A stretch of 64,000 nt of DNA from Leptolyngbya sp. KIOST-1 (GCF_000763385.1 NZ_JQFA01000002.1:434001-498000); one strand, 5' to 3'; counted from the first letter of the stretch, positions 1 through 8,419 are shown. A program made the numbers and translations. Notes: a model not told the origin generated them from the letters alone.

Positions 1-415
1 TCTGCGGATTGGCTACGCCCTGGGCCACCCCGATCGCCTGGGCCGCTGGCAGCGCTGGCGCGACCCCTGGCCGGTGAATGCCCTGGCGGCGGCGGCGGCG
101 ATCGCGGCGGTGAGCGATCATTCGTTTCAGCGGCGCACCTGGCAGTGGCTGCCCCCCGCCCGAGAGGCTTTCTGCAAAGGGTTGCAGGCCATCCCGGGGC
201 TATCGCCGCTGCCGGGGGCCGCCAACTATCTGCTGGTCAAAACCGCCACTCCGGCCCCGCTGCTTCAGGAGCGGCTGTTGCGCCGTCACCAGATTCTGAT
301 TCGCGACTGCGTGAGCTTTGGGGAGCTGGGGGCAAACTACATGCGGGTGTCCGTCCGCACGGAGGCCGAAAATGACCGTTTGCTAACCGCCCTCGGCCAG
401 GAGCTAGGGGTATGA
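1..415 (+). CDS. cobD: L-threonine-O-3-phosphate decarboxylase CobD, C-terminal part
   Basis: The gene enters from the left edge in frame 2 and ends at TGA 413-415, giving about 137 residues. It opens with LRIGYALGHP, the strand that follows the PLP lysine in class I aminotransferase-fold enzymes, then DPWPVNALA and a C-terminal RVSVRTEAEN segment. This spacing fits CobD, the PLP enzyme that makes aminopropanol phosphate for the lower loop of cobalamin, better than histidinol-phosphate aminotransferase HisC, which is the main alternative. The catalytic lysine lies outside the window. The next gene starts 24 bases downstream on the same strand, so cotranscription is possible although the products are not obviously related. 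Confidence 0.75.
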   Translation, partial: LRIGYALGHPDRLGRWQRWRDPWPVNALAAAAAIAAVSDHSFQRRTWQWLPPAREAFCKGLQAIPGLSPLPGAANYLLVKTATPAPLLQERLLRRHQILIRDCVSFGELGANYMRVSVRTEAENDRLLTALGQELGV

Positions 416-439
416 TGCTGCCAGTTCAGAGCGTTCACC

Positions 440-1981
440 ATGACCACCACTGCCCCACCGCCCCTGCACCTCGAGTCTCCCCCCGAACTCAGGGTGGTCA
501 ACATGACCAAGCGGTTTGGTCCCCTGGTGGCGCTCAACGACGTGTCCCTCACCCTCAAACCCGGCACCTTTCACGGCCTGCTGGGGGAAAATGGGGCGGG
601 CAAAAGCACGCTGGTCAAATGCATTATGGGCTTCTATACCCCCACCGCCGGGCAGGTGCTGCTCGACAACCAGGTTTGTCCGATTAAAAGCCCCAAAGAC
701 GCCCACGGCTGCGGCATTGGCATGGTGTACCAGCACTTTACCTCGGTGCCCGCCATGACCGTGGCCGAAAACCTGGTGCTCAGCCGCTACGATCGCGCCC
801 CGGTGATCCACTGGCAGCAGGAGTACGCCGCCCTGGGCGACTTCATGGCGCGATCGCCCTTTCAGGTGGACCTCGACCTGCCGGTGGCCCAGTTGGCGGC
901 GGGCCAGAAGCAAAAGCTCGAAATTCTCAAGCAGCTCTACCTGAAAAGCCGCATTCTGATTCTCGACGAGCCTACCTCGGTGCTCACCCCCGACGAGGCC
1001 GACGAGGTGCTGGGGTTGCTGCGCCAGGAGGTGCGGCTGGGCCACCTCAGCGTGCTGCTGATTACCCACAAGTTTCGCGAGGTGCTGGCCTTTACCGACG
1101 AGGTAACGGTGCTGCGCAAGGGGCATCTGGCCGGTCACGGGGCCGTGGCCGACCTCACCGTGGCCGATATGGCCCGAATGATGCTGGGGGCCGATCGCGC
1201 CACCAAGCCCGTGGCCAAAGCCGGTTCCGGGCCGACGCACCCGGTGCTGGAGGTGAAGGACCTGGGGGCGGTCAAGGACAATGGCCTGAACGCCTTTGGC
1301 CCCCTGGAGCTGACCGTACACAGCGGCGAAATCGTCGGCATTGCCGGAGTCTCGGGCAACGGCCAGCGGGAGCTGGTGGAGGTGCTGGCCGGGCAGCGAT
1401 CGCCCAGCCAGGGCCAGATCCACGTCGGGGGCGCACCCTACCGCGCCACCCGAGCCGAAATGGTGCGCCACGGGGTCTGCGCTCTGCCCGAAGAACCCCT
1501 GCGCAATGCCTGTGTCCCCGGCATGAGCGTAGCCGAGAACATGGCCCTGCGCACTTTCGATCGCCCCCCCCAGGCCCGCTGGATGTGGCTGAGGCTGAGC
1601 GCCATTCGCCGGGCCGCCCAGGGGCTGATTGAAACCTTCAGGGTCAAAACCCCCTCGCCGGAAACCCCGGTTCAAAACCTGTCCGGGGGCAACGTGCAGC
1701 GGACGGTGCTAGCCCGAGAGCTGTCGTCCCCCGATGTCAGGCTGCTGATCGCCGCTAACCCCTGCTTTGGCCTCGATTTTTCTGCCGTAGACCAGATCCA
1801 CAACGCCATTGTGGAGGCCCGCAACCGGGGGGTGGCGGTGCTGCTGGTCAGCGAAGACCTCGACGAGCTGCTGGCTCTCAGCGATCGCATTCTGGTGATC
1901 AGCGCCGGGCAGTTTGTCTACGCCAGCCCCACCGACGAGGCCGACGTCAGCGACATTGGCCACAAAATGGCTGGGCATTAG
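440..1981 (+). CDS. Tandem-domain sugar/nucleoside ABC transporter ATPase
   Basis: The 513-residue protein carries two ABC ATPase domains, the arrangement of RbsA/XylG/NupA-type importers. Domain 1 has Walker A GENGAGKST at about residues 49-57 and Walker B ILILDEPTS near 172. Its signature is degenerate (LAAGQKQK). Domain 2 has the usual degenerate P-loop GVSGNGQRE near 302, a good signature LSGGNVQR near 414 and an altered Walker B (LLIAANPCFGLDF). This asymmetry is typical of the BmpA-dependent purine nucleoside uptake ATPases. Known partners are two permeases and a BmpA-like lipoprotein, and none lies next to it here. The ATG follows the cobD stop by 24 bases. The substrate cannot be read from the sequence. 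Confidence 0.85.
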   Translation: MTTTAPPPLHLESPPELRVVNMTKRFGPLVALNDVSLTLKPGTFHGLLGENGAGKSTLVKCIMGFYTPTAGQVLLDNQVCPIKSPKDAHGCGIGMVYQHFTSVPAMTVAENLVLSRYDRAPVIHWQQEYAALGDFMARSPFQVDLDLPVAQLAAGQKQKLEILKQLYLKSRILILDEPTSVLTPDEADEVLGLLRQEVRLGHLSVLLITHKFREVLAFTDEVTVLRKGHLAGHGAVADLTVADMARMMLGADRATKPVAKAGSGPTHPVLEVKDLGAVKDNGLNAFGPLELTVHSGEIVGIAGVSGNGQRELVEVLAGQRSPSQGQIHVGGAPYRATRAEMVRHGVCALPEEPLRNACVPGMSVAENMALRTFDRPPQARWMWLRLSAIRRAAQGLIETFRVKTPSPETPVQNLSGGNVQRTVLARELSSPDVRLLIAANPCFGLDFSAVDQIHNAIVEARNRGVAVLLVSEDLDELLALSDRILVISAGQFVYASPTDEADVSDIGHKMAGH

Positions 1982-2103
1982 GAGAGGTGGGGGTTCCCCC
2001 GCGTGGCCCTGGCCCCCAGCGGGTAAACTACAGATCCACCCCCGGGCAGGCCGCTGGCGATCGCTCGACAATCGCTATAGCTGTAACTTAGACCTGATGC
2101 CCA

Positions 2104-2149
2104 ACTTGAGACACCGGCCCTGAGACACCGGACTTGAGACACCGAACTG
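2104..2149. repeat. Three tandem copies of a TTGAGACACCGG-like unit
   Basis: Three imperfect copies of a 13-15 base unit with the core TGAGACACCG lie back to back just upstream of the peptidoglycan-binding gene. They could be a regulator binding array or a simple tandem expansion. The sequence does not decide between these. Confidence 0.6.
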
Positions 2150-2178
2150 ATACCCTACCGAACCACGCGAGTCAGACT

Positions 2179-2661
2179 ATGGGTGAACCGTCAACGCATC
2201 AACTTTCCGGCATTGTCGACGCCGACTGTTTGGCGCTTGTGCATGAGTACTGCCAGCTGGCCACTCGCCCCAGCCTCAGCGATCCCGAAAGTCAGCGCCT
2301 CGACCAGCTGCTGGCCACCGCCGAAACCGATGGTCGCCACGACTTCTGGATCAACGAAGCCGATCACTTCATTGACCACGCCATTGGGCTGGGCAGCGCC
2401 ACCCGGGTATACGCCTCCGTCAACGAAAACCTGAAGTCGCGCCTGCGCGAGTTGCTCGATCTGAGCCACACTGGCGACCCTGGCGACACCGCCCTGGAAC
2501 TGCTCGAAGAACTCGACGAAAGCCTCACCGAAGGTACCCGCCAGGTGCAGCAAGAGTTGGCTAAGCGAGACTACGACCCCGGCCCCATCGATGGTGTCGC
2601 CGGGCCCCAGACCCAGCGCGCCCTGCGCCACTTTCAGCAGTCCCACAAGCCGAGTGCCTGA
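2179..2661 (+). CDS. Peptidoglycan-binding-domain protein
   Basis: A 160-residue soluble protein with no signal peptide. The last 40 residues (VQQELAKRDYDPGPIDGVAG and the following QTQRALRHFQQ) form a PG_binding_1 repeat with the characteristic GPIDGVAGPQT turn. The first 115 residues are acidic and helical and match no family I can name. The ATG at 2179 is chosen over an in-frame TTG at 2134 because the upstream stretch lies inside the tandem repeat and lacks coding character. No clear Shine-Dalgarno is visible. It stands alone between the ABC ATPase and the Hlip gene. Proteins with this small domain usually bind the cell wall or act as a modifier of wall enzymes. Confidence 0.7.
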   Translation: MGEPSTHQLSGIVDADCLALVHEYCQLATRPSLSDPESQRLDQLLATAETDGRHDFWINEADHFIDHAIGLGSATRVYASVNENLKSRLRELLDLSHTGDPGDTALELLEELDESLTEGTRQVQQELAKRDYDPGPIDGVAGPQTQRALRHFQQSHKPSA

Positions 2662-2910
2662 TCCAGTCCTGACGCTCAGGTTCACTGCCCTCTTAGTTTC
2701 TTCCAAAGACATCCATAAACAGGCGTAGTTCGCATTTCAAGCCCATGCCCAGGGGTTTTTGGAGATGAGCCTCGAATAATTCAAAACTGTACTTTTTACA
2801 GCAGGGGAAGAATAGTTGGGTTGGCGTCGTTGTATCTGTCTCTCCGGAAAGATGGTCACCCTGTTTAGAATTGTTAACTTGTCATTACAGACGTTAACCG
2901 AGGCAACCCC

Positions 2911-3111
2911 ATGCAAGACCTTCAAGATCGTACAACCGTTGATCAAGATCTGAAACAGCCTTACTTCTATCCTGGTACTCACTGGCGTTTCGGCTTCGTT
3001 CCCAGCGCCGAGATTTGGAATGGTCGACTGGCCATGATTGGCTTCCTTTCTGCCATTTTAGTTGAACTATTTTCTGGTCAGGGCGTTCTCCATTTTTGGG
3101 GAATCATGTAG
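2911..3111 (+). CDS. High-light-inducible protein (Hlip/CAB-like)
   Basis: A 66-residue single-helix member of the chlorophyll a/b-binding superfamily. The helix carries the diagnostic EIWNGRLAMIGF motif (residues about 40-51), whose Glu-Arg pair and Asn bind chlorophyll, followed by SAILVELFSGQG. Such proteins sit in the thylakoid membrane, usually as dimers, and quench excess excitation or help chlorophyll reuse during photosystem II assembly. The N-terminal 25 residues are soluble. The gene is monocistronic and is followed by a strong terminator at 3159-3187. The AT-rich upstream region contains ATTACAGACGTTAACC, only weakly like an RpaB HLR1 site. A second Hlip lies at 9796. Confidence 0.92.
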   Translation: MQDLQDRTTVDQDLKQPYFYPGTHWRFGFVPSAEIWNGRLAMIGFLSAILVELFSGQGVLHFWGIM

Positions 3112-3158
3112 GGTTAAAACCTGAACTCTGTACAGCTAATTCCGCACGATACATAACA

Positions 3159-3187
3159 GCGGCATTGTTATTCAATGCCGCTTTTTT
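3159..3187 (+). terminator. Rho-independent terminator of the Hlip gene
   Basis: A perfect 9-bp stem (GCGGCATTG with CAATGCCGC), a 5-base loop and a run of six T residues lie 47 bases after the Hlip stop codon. Confidence 0.9.
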
Positions 3188-3406
3188 AATATGTTTCACT
3201 TCTTTCAAGAGTCAATGGCTAAGTGCTATGCAGCAACCAAATGGCGTACGAAAATTGACTTGAGAATGTAGGTTATAAGTCTATCTCCCTATAGAACCTA
3301 TTTTTGGCAGGGATTGTCACGATAAAAGCTGAATCCTTGGGTTGGGTTAGAGGCCAGATGGCATGCCCTGCCCTGGACCTAAACCAGCGTTGAAGGAATT
3401 TATCCT

Positions 3407-3892
3407 ATGACAGCTCAGACTATGCAAAACCGCGAAACTATTGCGGTCTATGACAATCGCCGCGAGGCCGACCAGGCTAAAAAAGCCGTTCAGGACTCCG
3501 GTCTAATGGGCCAGAGCGTCTACATTGACGATCACATTTCAACCAATGTGCAGGTGTACGCCCAGGGTACAACTGTCGGTGGCCAAGCAGGCTTCTTTAT
3601 GGGGGGCTTTCTGGGTGGAGCACTGGGCGTTATCGCCACCATTATTATCTCTTTCTGGATGACAGGCACCTACCCCCACTCCAACCTCAGCCGCCTGATG
3701 GTGATTGGTTTTGCGATCGCAGGGGCTGTATTTGGCTCTATGGTGGCCAAAGGTCTGCGGGACAGCCAACCCGGTAGCCAAAAGACCAAGGGTAATCCCG
3801 ATGTACCGCGTCAGTTTCGACTGATCGTTGAGGGCACCGGGGAGCAACTGCGCCAGGCTCGCCAGGCCCTCAACCAACCGCCCACTAGCTAA
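3407..3892 (+). CDS. Cyanobacterial YflT-like membrane stress protein
   Basis: The 161-residue protein starts with a small alpha/beta region (IAVYDNRREADQAKKAVQDS) like that of general stress protein 17M/YflT. A glycine-rich membrane part with two predicted helices follows (about residues 62-86 and 98-114). A second ferredoxin-like strand ends the chain (QFRLIVEGTGEQLRQARQAL). It has the same plan as the proteins at 36101 and 55217. The plan of a small regulatory fold flanking a Gly-rich hairpin is common in cyanobacterial stress genes, but no biochemical role is known. ATG at 3407 is preceded by GAAGGAATTTATCCT, a usable ribosome site. Confidence 0.65.
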   Translation: MTAQTMQNRETIAVYDNRREADQAKKAVQDSGLMGQSVYIDDHISTNVQVYAQGTTVGGQAGFFMGGFLGGALGVIATIIISFWMTGTYPHSNLSRLMVIGFAIAGAVFGSMVAKGLRDSQPGSQKTKGNPDVPRQFRLIVEGTGEQLRQARQALNQPPTS

Positions 3893-4055
3893 CTCAAAGC
3901 CACTATGGCAGCTTGGATTGTGGCTAGTAGCTAGCCCTAACCAGCCGTGCTGTAGGGCTGCTGCTGCGAAGCCTACACACAGCAGGGGGCTGAACACCCC
4001 AGCCCATTACCATTACCTAGCTCTAGCTTCGGAGTAATCTGAGAAAAACTATTTT

Positions 4056-4090
4056 GGGGTAGACAAGCTAAATTGTCTGCCCCAAATTTT
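4056..4090 (+). terminator. Stem-loop terminator
   Basis: An 11-bp stem (GGGGTAGACAA with TTGTCTGCCCC, one G-T pair), a 6-base loop and a following AAATTTTTG tail. It lies 164 bases after the YflT-like gene and before the convergent WGxxGxxG gene. The 3893-4336 stretch holds only this terminator and the next one. Confidence 0.7.
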
Positions 4091-4246
4091 TGTTTGCCAT
4101 TTGGTTCGCTCAACTAGGCGAAAGCCTCCCCAAGAGAAAAGGCTGACATCTCGAACAGGTCACAAGACTCTCAGCACTTTCTTACCTAAATCCAGATGAA
4201 ACCTATAGGAAATAAACGCCAAAACAAGCAAAAAAATCAGCAAAAA

Positions 4247-4280
4247 AAAGGAGAGAATAGCGATCGCCGTTCTCTCCTTT
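4247..4280 (-). terminator. Terminator of the WGxxGxxG gene
   Basis: An 11-bp inverted repeat (AAAGGAGAGAA with TTCTCTCCTTT) whose loop contains a HIP1 octamer. Read on the minus strand it is followed by a long T run (complement of the A tract at 4242-4249), placing it 57 bases after the stop of the minus-strand gene. Confidence 0.85.
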
Positions 4281-4336
4281 AGACTGGATTTGCGGTTGAA
4301 ACCTTCGTGCCCATTAGAGCTGCGTTAAGAAATAAC

Positions 4337-4633
4337 TTAGTAGCGGCGGGAGTAGTCTGAGGGCGTGCTGACGGTATCGCTGGTCATTGTGGAACGGCGA
4401 TCGCGCCCCATCAGCCCAGCCAGACCAAACAGACCCAGCAACCCTAACCAGCCCCAGCCAAAGCCGTCATTGTCGTTGACCGCCGTGTCAGTGGTGATGC
4501 CAGTGGTAGTGTCCGTCGTTGTCGGTTGGCCGACAGTTGCCTGAGCAGGTGACTGGAGCGCAGACGGTAGAACTGTCATACTTAACGCCAGAGCACCTGC
4601 TCCGATCCATTTTGAAATAGTATTAATTTTCAT
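4337..4633 (-). CDS. WGxxGxxG surface-anchored small protein
   Basis: About 98 residues. It starts at the inner ATG (MKINTISKWIG), which gives a clean signal peptide ending near PAQA. A Thr/Asp-rich spacer follows, then the C-terminal tripartite segment WGWLGLLGLFGLAGLMG followed by RDRR. That C-terminal WGxxGxxG hydrophobic stretch plus basic cluster is a known cyanobacterial CTERM-like sorting or anchoring signal. The protein is probably exported and then retained or processed at the membrane. A longer reading from 4672 would put 13 odd residues before the signal peptide and is less likely. The downstream terminator at 4247-4280 closes the transcript. Confidence 0.8.
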   Translation of the reverse strand: MKINTISKWIGAGALALSMTVLPSALQSPAQATVGQPTTTDTTTGITTDTAVNDNDGFGWGWLGLLGLFGLAGLMGRDRRSTMTSDTVSTPSDYSRRY

Positions 4634-4751
4634 GCCTCGAGCCCTACAGAGAACAACATTGGAATACTTCACAGATTAGGGATTGGTTTGGGGTTTGCTA
4701 TTGGTCGTTAGTCGTAAACTTGCATCTCATACTCTGCAAAAACCGGGCCGA

Positions 4752-4991
4752 ATGGCGTACAAGCACCTCATTCAAGGCCAGACGTGGGGGTTGGCCGGTG
4801 GTCAATCTTCAGATCCCGAGCTGCTGGGGCTCACGGGCAGCCACGCCGAGAATCCCACCCTGGATGTGCCCTGCCGCTATATCTTTGGCCACGGTCAGAA
4901 GCCGATTCAAGTTTGGGGGCCAATCGCGGCGGTGGAAGCGGAAATCCTGGCCCTGCACCAAGGATTTTGGCAGCCCCCAGCCCCAACCTAG
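4752..4991 (+). CDS. Small hypothetical protein (79 aa)
   Basis: ATG at 4752 opens a frame of 79 codons with a GC-rich third position and no low-complexity sequence. The product reads as a soluble domain with CRYIFGHGQKPIQVWGPIAAVEAEILALHQGFW. I do not recognise a family. An upstream in-frame start at 4683 is possible but looks less coding. It is divergent from the WGxxGxxG gene, and no Shine-Dalgarno is evident. The following 4992-5358 stretch holds the palindromic repeat at 5027-5094 and otherwise nothing I can assign. Confidence 0.5.
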   Translation: MAYKHLIQGQTWGLAGGQSSDPELLGLTGSHAENPTLDVPCRYIFGHGQKPIQVWGPIAAVEAEILALHQGFWQPPAPT

Positions 4992-5026
4992 GGACTGTCA
5001 TCAATAACTGGGGTGGCACGATGGCG

Positions 5027-5094
5027 TATAGCCATCGCTTCAGAGGCATTGGTGAGGCATTGGTCATGTCCTAACGGTTCTGGCGATGGCTATA
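5027..5094. repeat. Interspersed palindromic repeat C, copy 1
   Basis: Perfect 12-base terminal inverted repeats (TATAGCCATCGC and GCGATGGCTATA) enclose a core with CATGTCCTAACGGTTCTG. The same element recurs at 18934-18990, inverted and diverged at 22158-22213, and as a decayed piece near 61135. It has no coding capacity and resembles a MITE or REP-type element. Confidence 0.8.
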
Positions 5095-5358
5095 GCAGGG
5101 CTGCACGCCGAACCAAAACTAGGCCATCAGCGGCTAACGGATGACAGCCCCAGGGCTGCTGGCAGGTTCGCTCTCGTTACCAGCGAGTCAAAAGAGGCCA
5201 TCCGGTGACGCCATGTCATGGTTTGTGAACTTATCTAGCGCGATCGCGGCAACCTGACCCGATTTTGTAAAAATGAATACAGAAAATTCAGGCTGGCTTT
5301 CTGTTCTTCGTTCTCAAGGGGCGCGATCGCCAGCCGCTGTCCATCAAAAAGCAGCCCT

Positions 5359-5586
5359 ATGACCCCACAACTTCAGTCCCAGGCCGACGCTAGCGCCGTT
5401 TCGAGCTGGCCGCCCCTTTGCCACATTACCTACACCCGCGACACCTGGGTCACGCTGGCCCAGCGGCCCAGTGGGTATGCCGCCGCCGAGGCCAAGCTGC
5501 TGTGTCAGGCTACCCCCGACACCTGGGTGGCCTGGGTGCCCGACCACGGCGAAACCCTGCTGCACAAAAGCCACTTTTACGTCTGA
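5359..5586 (+). CDS. Conserved small cyanobacterial protein (75 aa)
   Basis: A 75-residue soluble protein. It has an aromatic-rich pattern: HITYTRDTWVTLAQRPSGYA near residues 27-46, then TPDTWVAWVPDHGE. The regular spacing and codon usage argue that it is real, and I read it as one of the short uncharacterised proteins widespread in cyanobacteria. No catalytic motif is visible. Its TGA overlaps the ATG of the next gene by one base (TGATG), so the two are translationally coupled and probably act in the same process, which is unknown. Confidence 0.6.
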   Translation: MTPQLQSQADASAVSSWPPLCHITYTRDTWVTLAQRPSGYAAAEAKLLCQATPDTWVAWVPDHGETLLHKSHFYV

Positions 5587-5870
5587 TGAGGTCCCAAGCA
5601 CCCCCCCAGGGGAGCGTCGAGGTGCCCCTCGACTCCCCCACCGACTGGGATGAACTATTTGAGTACCTGCCCGGGACCCTGGTTGAGCGGGTTGACGAAC
5701 CTGGTCACTACGACGAGATCGAGGCCTACGAGGCTACCATGGTGCCGCCAATCTGGTTGGTGAACGACCCGCGTCCGCGCTACCCCCACGAGTTGCGGAT
5801 TGTGTCCCAGCAGCCCGCCAGGGCCTGTCGTCTGGAGTTCGCTAAGGCTGGGTCTCCCCCACCCGCCTGA
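5586..5870 (+). CDS. Small acidic hypothetical protein (94 aa)
   Basis: The start ATG at 5586 overlaps the previous stop, which fixes the start. The 94-residue product is acidic in its middle (LFEYLPGTLVERVDEPGHYDE and the following IEAYEAT) and has a conserved-looking VPPIWLVNDPRPRYPHELRI segment. No family is recognised. Its 3' end overlaps the convergent MOSC gene by 29 bases, so antisense transcription into either gene is possible. Confidence 0.55.
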   Translation: MRSQAPPQGSVEVPLDSPTDWDELFEYLPGTLVERVDEPGHYDEIEAYEATMVPPIWLVNDPRPRYPHELRIVSQQPARACRLEFAKAGSPPPA

Positions 5871-6510
5871 GCAGCTTGTCCCGCCAGTTGGTAGACAGCA
5901 GGGGGCAATGGGCCAGTTCAGCCGCCGCCGCCCGATCACTCAGCTCGTGGTGCATCAGGCGGTTGGCACGGGCCACTGTCCACTGGGGGTAGGGGCGATC
6001 GCACAGCGTCAGCGTCAGTCCGGGCTGGACGGTGCCCTCCTGTAGCACTCGAAAGTACCAGCCGCTGCGGCCATTGGCCTTGACCTGGAGGGCCAGATCC
6101 TCAGTGCGCCAGCGTCGGGAGAGCTTCCAGCAGGGCTGCCGGGGCTGGGAAACCTGCACCCTGGCGCTGCCCACCGCGTAGGTATCGCCAATGCAAACCT
6201 CGGCCTCGGTCTGCCCGGCCACGGTAAAGTTTTCGCCAAAGCCCCCGTGGGGCAGCTCAGGGCGCTGCAGGTGCGATCGCCAGTAGGGGTAGTGGTCGGC
6301 GCTGTAGGCCAGCACGGCCTTATCGACGCCGCCATGGTTTTTGAGATCGGCCTGCCCGTCGCCCGCCAGGTTGGTGGCGCTCAGCCACACCTCCCCGGCC
6401 ACGGGCTGCTTAAAGAATCCGGTGGTCCAGCGCCGATCCATCGGGTCGGGGGCTGGGTCGGTACCCAGGGTCTGGGGCAGGCTCACCTGCAGACTGACAA
6501 GCTCGAACAT
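5842..6510 (-). CDS. MOSC domain protein (YiiM family)
   Basis: The 222-residue product contains the MOSC core. Recognisable parts are NLAGDGQADLKNHGGVDKAV, YWRSHL, HGGFGENFTVAG, a cysteine in SQPRQPCWKLS (about residue 131) and WYFRVLQEG. The Cys is the residue that binds the sulfurated molybdenum cofactor or persulfide in MOSC proteins. YiiM homologues reduce N-hydroxylated bases and detoxify 6-N-hydroxylaminopurine. The start at 6510 (MFELVSLQVSLPQ) matches the usual family N-terminus; an ATG 12 bases further upstream is also possible. The substrate is inferred from family only. Confidence 0.85.
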   Translation of the reverse strand: MFELVSLQVSLPQTLGTDPAPDPMDRRWTTGFFKQPVAGEVWLSATNLAGDGQADLKNHGGVDKAVLAYSADHYPYWRSHLQRPELPHGGFGENFTVAGQTEAEVCIGDTYAVGSARVQVSQPRQPCWKLSRRWRTEDLALQVKANGRSGWYFRVLQEGTVQPGLTLTLCDRPYPQWTVARANRLMHHELSDRAAAAELAHCPLLSTNWRDKLLRRVGETQP

Positions 6511-6600
6511 GGTTTGGGACAACTACAGAGAACTGCCCTCCAGGATAGAGCCATTGGTTCAGCCCGTCGCCTAACAGACTCCTGGGGCGTGGCATTCATT

Positions 6601-6713
6601 GTGGCCAAAAGCCCAGCCTAACAAGCTTTGCCACGCCCGATCCAAACGATAGGCTAGGGGCTGTAACCCTTGATTTTCGAGCGTTTAGCCGCGAATTGAC
6701 GACAGCCCCCTAG
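6601..6713. repeat. Interspersed repeat B, copy 1
   Basis: A 113-base element sharing most of its sequence with 63581-63690, from GTGGCCAAAAGC through TAGGGGCTGTAACCCTT to GACAGCCCC. Its right half is an inverted repeat (CTAGGGGCTGT and ACAGCCCCCTAG). The CTAG at its right edge supplies the stop codon of the SIMPL gene. Confidence 0.75.
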
Positions 6714-7450
6714 TAGCGAATTTGCAGGGTCACTCGGGCCTGAACGGTTTGCTCGCCGCCAATCACCGGCGTTGAGGCGTCGGACTGGAGAGCATACTCG
6801 GCCCGGCGGGGCATGGGCACGGGCATGGGGGGCGCAGCCCCGTCAATCTGGATGCTGACGATCTCCTGCGATCGCAGATTGAGGCTACTCAGCACAGTGC
6901 TCGCCTGGGACTGGGCCGCGGCCACAGCTTCGCGCAGAGCCTGCTGGCGGGCGGCTTCCAGGGCGCTGTCTTCGGCCACAAAGCTGACGCCGCGAATCTG
7001 GTTGGCCCCGGCATTGACCGCGTCGTCGAGCAGCGAGCCGACGCTCTCGGTAGGCATACGGAAGCTGACGGTATTGCTGCCGGTGTAGCCAATCATCTCC
7101 TGGCGGTTGTTTTCGTAGCTGTAGCGGGGGCTGAGCTGAATGCCTGTGGTCTCCAGCTTGTCCACCTGGCGCGATCGCAGCAGTTCCACTACCGCCGCCG
7201 TGCGCTGGGCCACCTCCCGCTGCACCGCCGCCGCGTCGGTGCCCTGCACATCGACCCCCAGCTCCACCCGAGTTAGGGTCGTGGGCACCGACTCTTCGCC
7301 CTGTCCGGTCACGGTCAGCGTTCTCATTGCGGCCTCCTGGGCTACAGCCATCGGGGTAAATACTGGGGCAAAGCTCAGCCCCGATGCCAGGGCAGCAGAC
7401 ATCACGGCTACAGCCGCGAAGCGTTTGGGAGAATAGCGTTTCAATGGCAT
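6710..7450 (-). CDS. SIMPL (DUF541) periplasmic protein
   Basis: A 246-residue exported protein. A signal peptide covers about residues 1-37 (basic start, hydrophobic core, AVA then QEAA). The mature part is a SIMPL domain: TLTVTGQGEESVPTTLTRVE, then a helix with AQRTAAVVELLRS, TTGIQLSPRYSYEN, GYTGSNTVSFRM and the final ARVTLQIRY strand. SIMPL proteins form ring-shaped periplasmic oligomers and protect against oxidative stress in some bacteria, but a precise activity is not known. The stop codon falls inside the end of repeat B. The gene is divergent from sua5. Confidence 0.85.
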   Translation of the reverse strand: MPLKRYSPKRFAAVAVMSAALASGLSFAPVFTPMAVAQEAAMRTLTVTGQGEESVPTTLTRVELGVDVQGTDAAAVQREVAQRTAAVVELLRSRQVDKLETTGIQLSPRYSYENNRQEMIGYTGSNTVSFRMPTESVGSLLDDAVNAGANQIRGVSFVAEDSALEAARQQALREAVAAAQSQASTVLSSLNLRSQEIVSIQIDGAAPPMPVPMPRRAEYALQSDASTPVIGGEQTVQARVTLQIRY

Positions 7451-7518
7451 AGCCTCACACTCGGTTGGATATAGTGGATTAGGTTTGTCAGGTAAAGTCG
7501 CTCTTGCGGCTTAGTTAG

Positions 7519-7674
7519 CTAGTAGACGGCCAAGCCAAAGATGATAGGTAAGGGAGGAGGTATACGGTTCACGGTGCAAGGTATACGGTTCACGCCAGTC
7601 CTTAAACCGTACACCTTGTACCCTGCACCGTTAGACCGTTAGAGCCTGTCACAATCAGGTTGGTCAAGTACTAG
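7519..7674. repeat. Interspersed repeat A, copy 1 (about 155 bp)
   Basis: It matches 49780-49928 over nearly its whole length; the last 50 bases (GTTAGAGCCTGTCACAATCA and onward to TACTAGTC) are identical in both. The ends are imperfect inverted repeats (CTAGTA...GCCAAGCC and GGTTGGTCAAGTACTAG). The middle forms a 14-bp hairpin (CAAGGTATACGGTT with AACCGTACACCTTG). It fills most of the intergenic space 7451-7768. Confidence 0.85.
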
Positions 7675-7768
7675 TCCATTCCTAGCTAGTCCCTTCACTG
7701 TGCCACGCCGCTCGCCCCGGCCTGCCACGGTTACCGAATTCGATACAGAGGTTCTGCCCAGGTTAGCT

Positions 7769-8419
7769 ATGCCCCACGTGTCTCTCCCAGAAATGATCGC
7801 GGCGGTACAGGCCGGAGAGCTGATCAGCTTCCCCACCGACACGGTGCCGGCCCTGGCGGCGCACCCCGACGCCAGCGATCGCATCTACACCGCCAAGCAG
7901 CGCAGCCCCGACAAACCCCTGATTTTGATGGGGGCCAGCCTGGAGGATCTGCGGCCCTACATCGCCGGGAGCGAGGCTGAGCTGGCCCAATGGAGCGCGA
8001 TCGCCGCCCGCTACTGGCCCGGTGCCCTCACCCTGGTGCTGCCCGCCAGCGATCGCCTGCCCCCCGCCATGAACCCGCAAAACACCGGCACCCTGGGCCT
8101 GCGCGTGCCCGACCACGCCCTGGCCCGGCACCTGCTGGCCCACACCAGGCCCCTGGCCACCACCAGCGTCAACCGCTCCGGCCAGCCTCCGCTCACCACC
8201 ATGGCCGCGATTGCCGCCAGTTTTCCCCAGGTGTTTACCCTCTCCCCGGCGGCCCAGGCCGAGATCTACGGGGCGATCGGGGGTGTCGTTCCCCCCCAGG
8301 ATCGGCCCCAGGGGTCGGGATTGCCCTCAACTGTGGTGCGCTGGCAGGGGGAGGACTGGGAGGTGCTGCGGAAGGGCGCGATTGACCTTTCGCCCCTCGC
8401 CTCTCAGCCTGGGGCCTGA
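7769..8419 (+). CDS. Sua5/YrdC/YwlC family threonylcarbamoyl-AMP synthase
   Basis: The 216-residue protein has the YrdC fold. GELISFPTDTVPALAA is the nucleotide-binding start, RIYTAKQRSPDKPLILMG contains the conserved Lys-Arg pair, YWPGALTLVLPA follows, and TTSVNRSGQPP carries the conserved Ser-Asn. YrdC enzymes make threonylcarbamoyl-adenylate from Thr, bicarbonate and ATP for the t6A modification of ANN-decoding tRNAs. The start at 7769 (MPHVSLPEMIAAV) is preferred because the 23 codons upstream of it, back to 7700, are unlike the family. It lacks the extra C-terminal Sua5 domain, as in short bacterial forms. Confidence 0.85.
   Translation: MPHVSLPEMIAAVQAGELISFPTDTVPALAAHPDASDRIYTAKQRSPDKPLILMGASLEDLRPYIAGSEAELAQWSAIAARYWPGALTLVLPASDRLPPAMNPQNTGTLGLRVPDHALARHLLAHTRPLATTSVNRSGQPPLTTMAAIAASFPQVFTLSPAAQAEIYGAIGGVVPPQDRPQGSGLPSTVVRWQGEDWEVLRKGAIDLSPLASQPGA

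Noticed and set aside
2880..2910. HLR1 (RpaB) sites before the Hlip genes at 2911 and 9796
   Set aside because: Only one partial half site can be seen at each gene, not enough to list as a feature.
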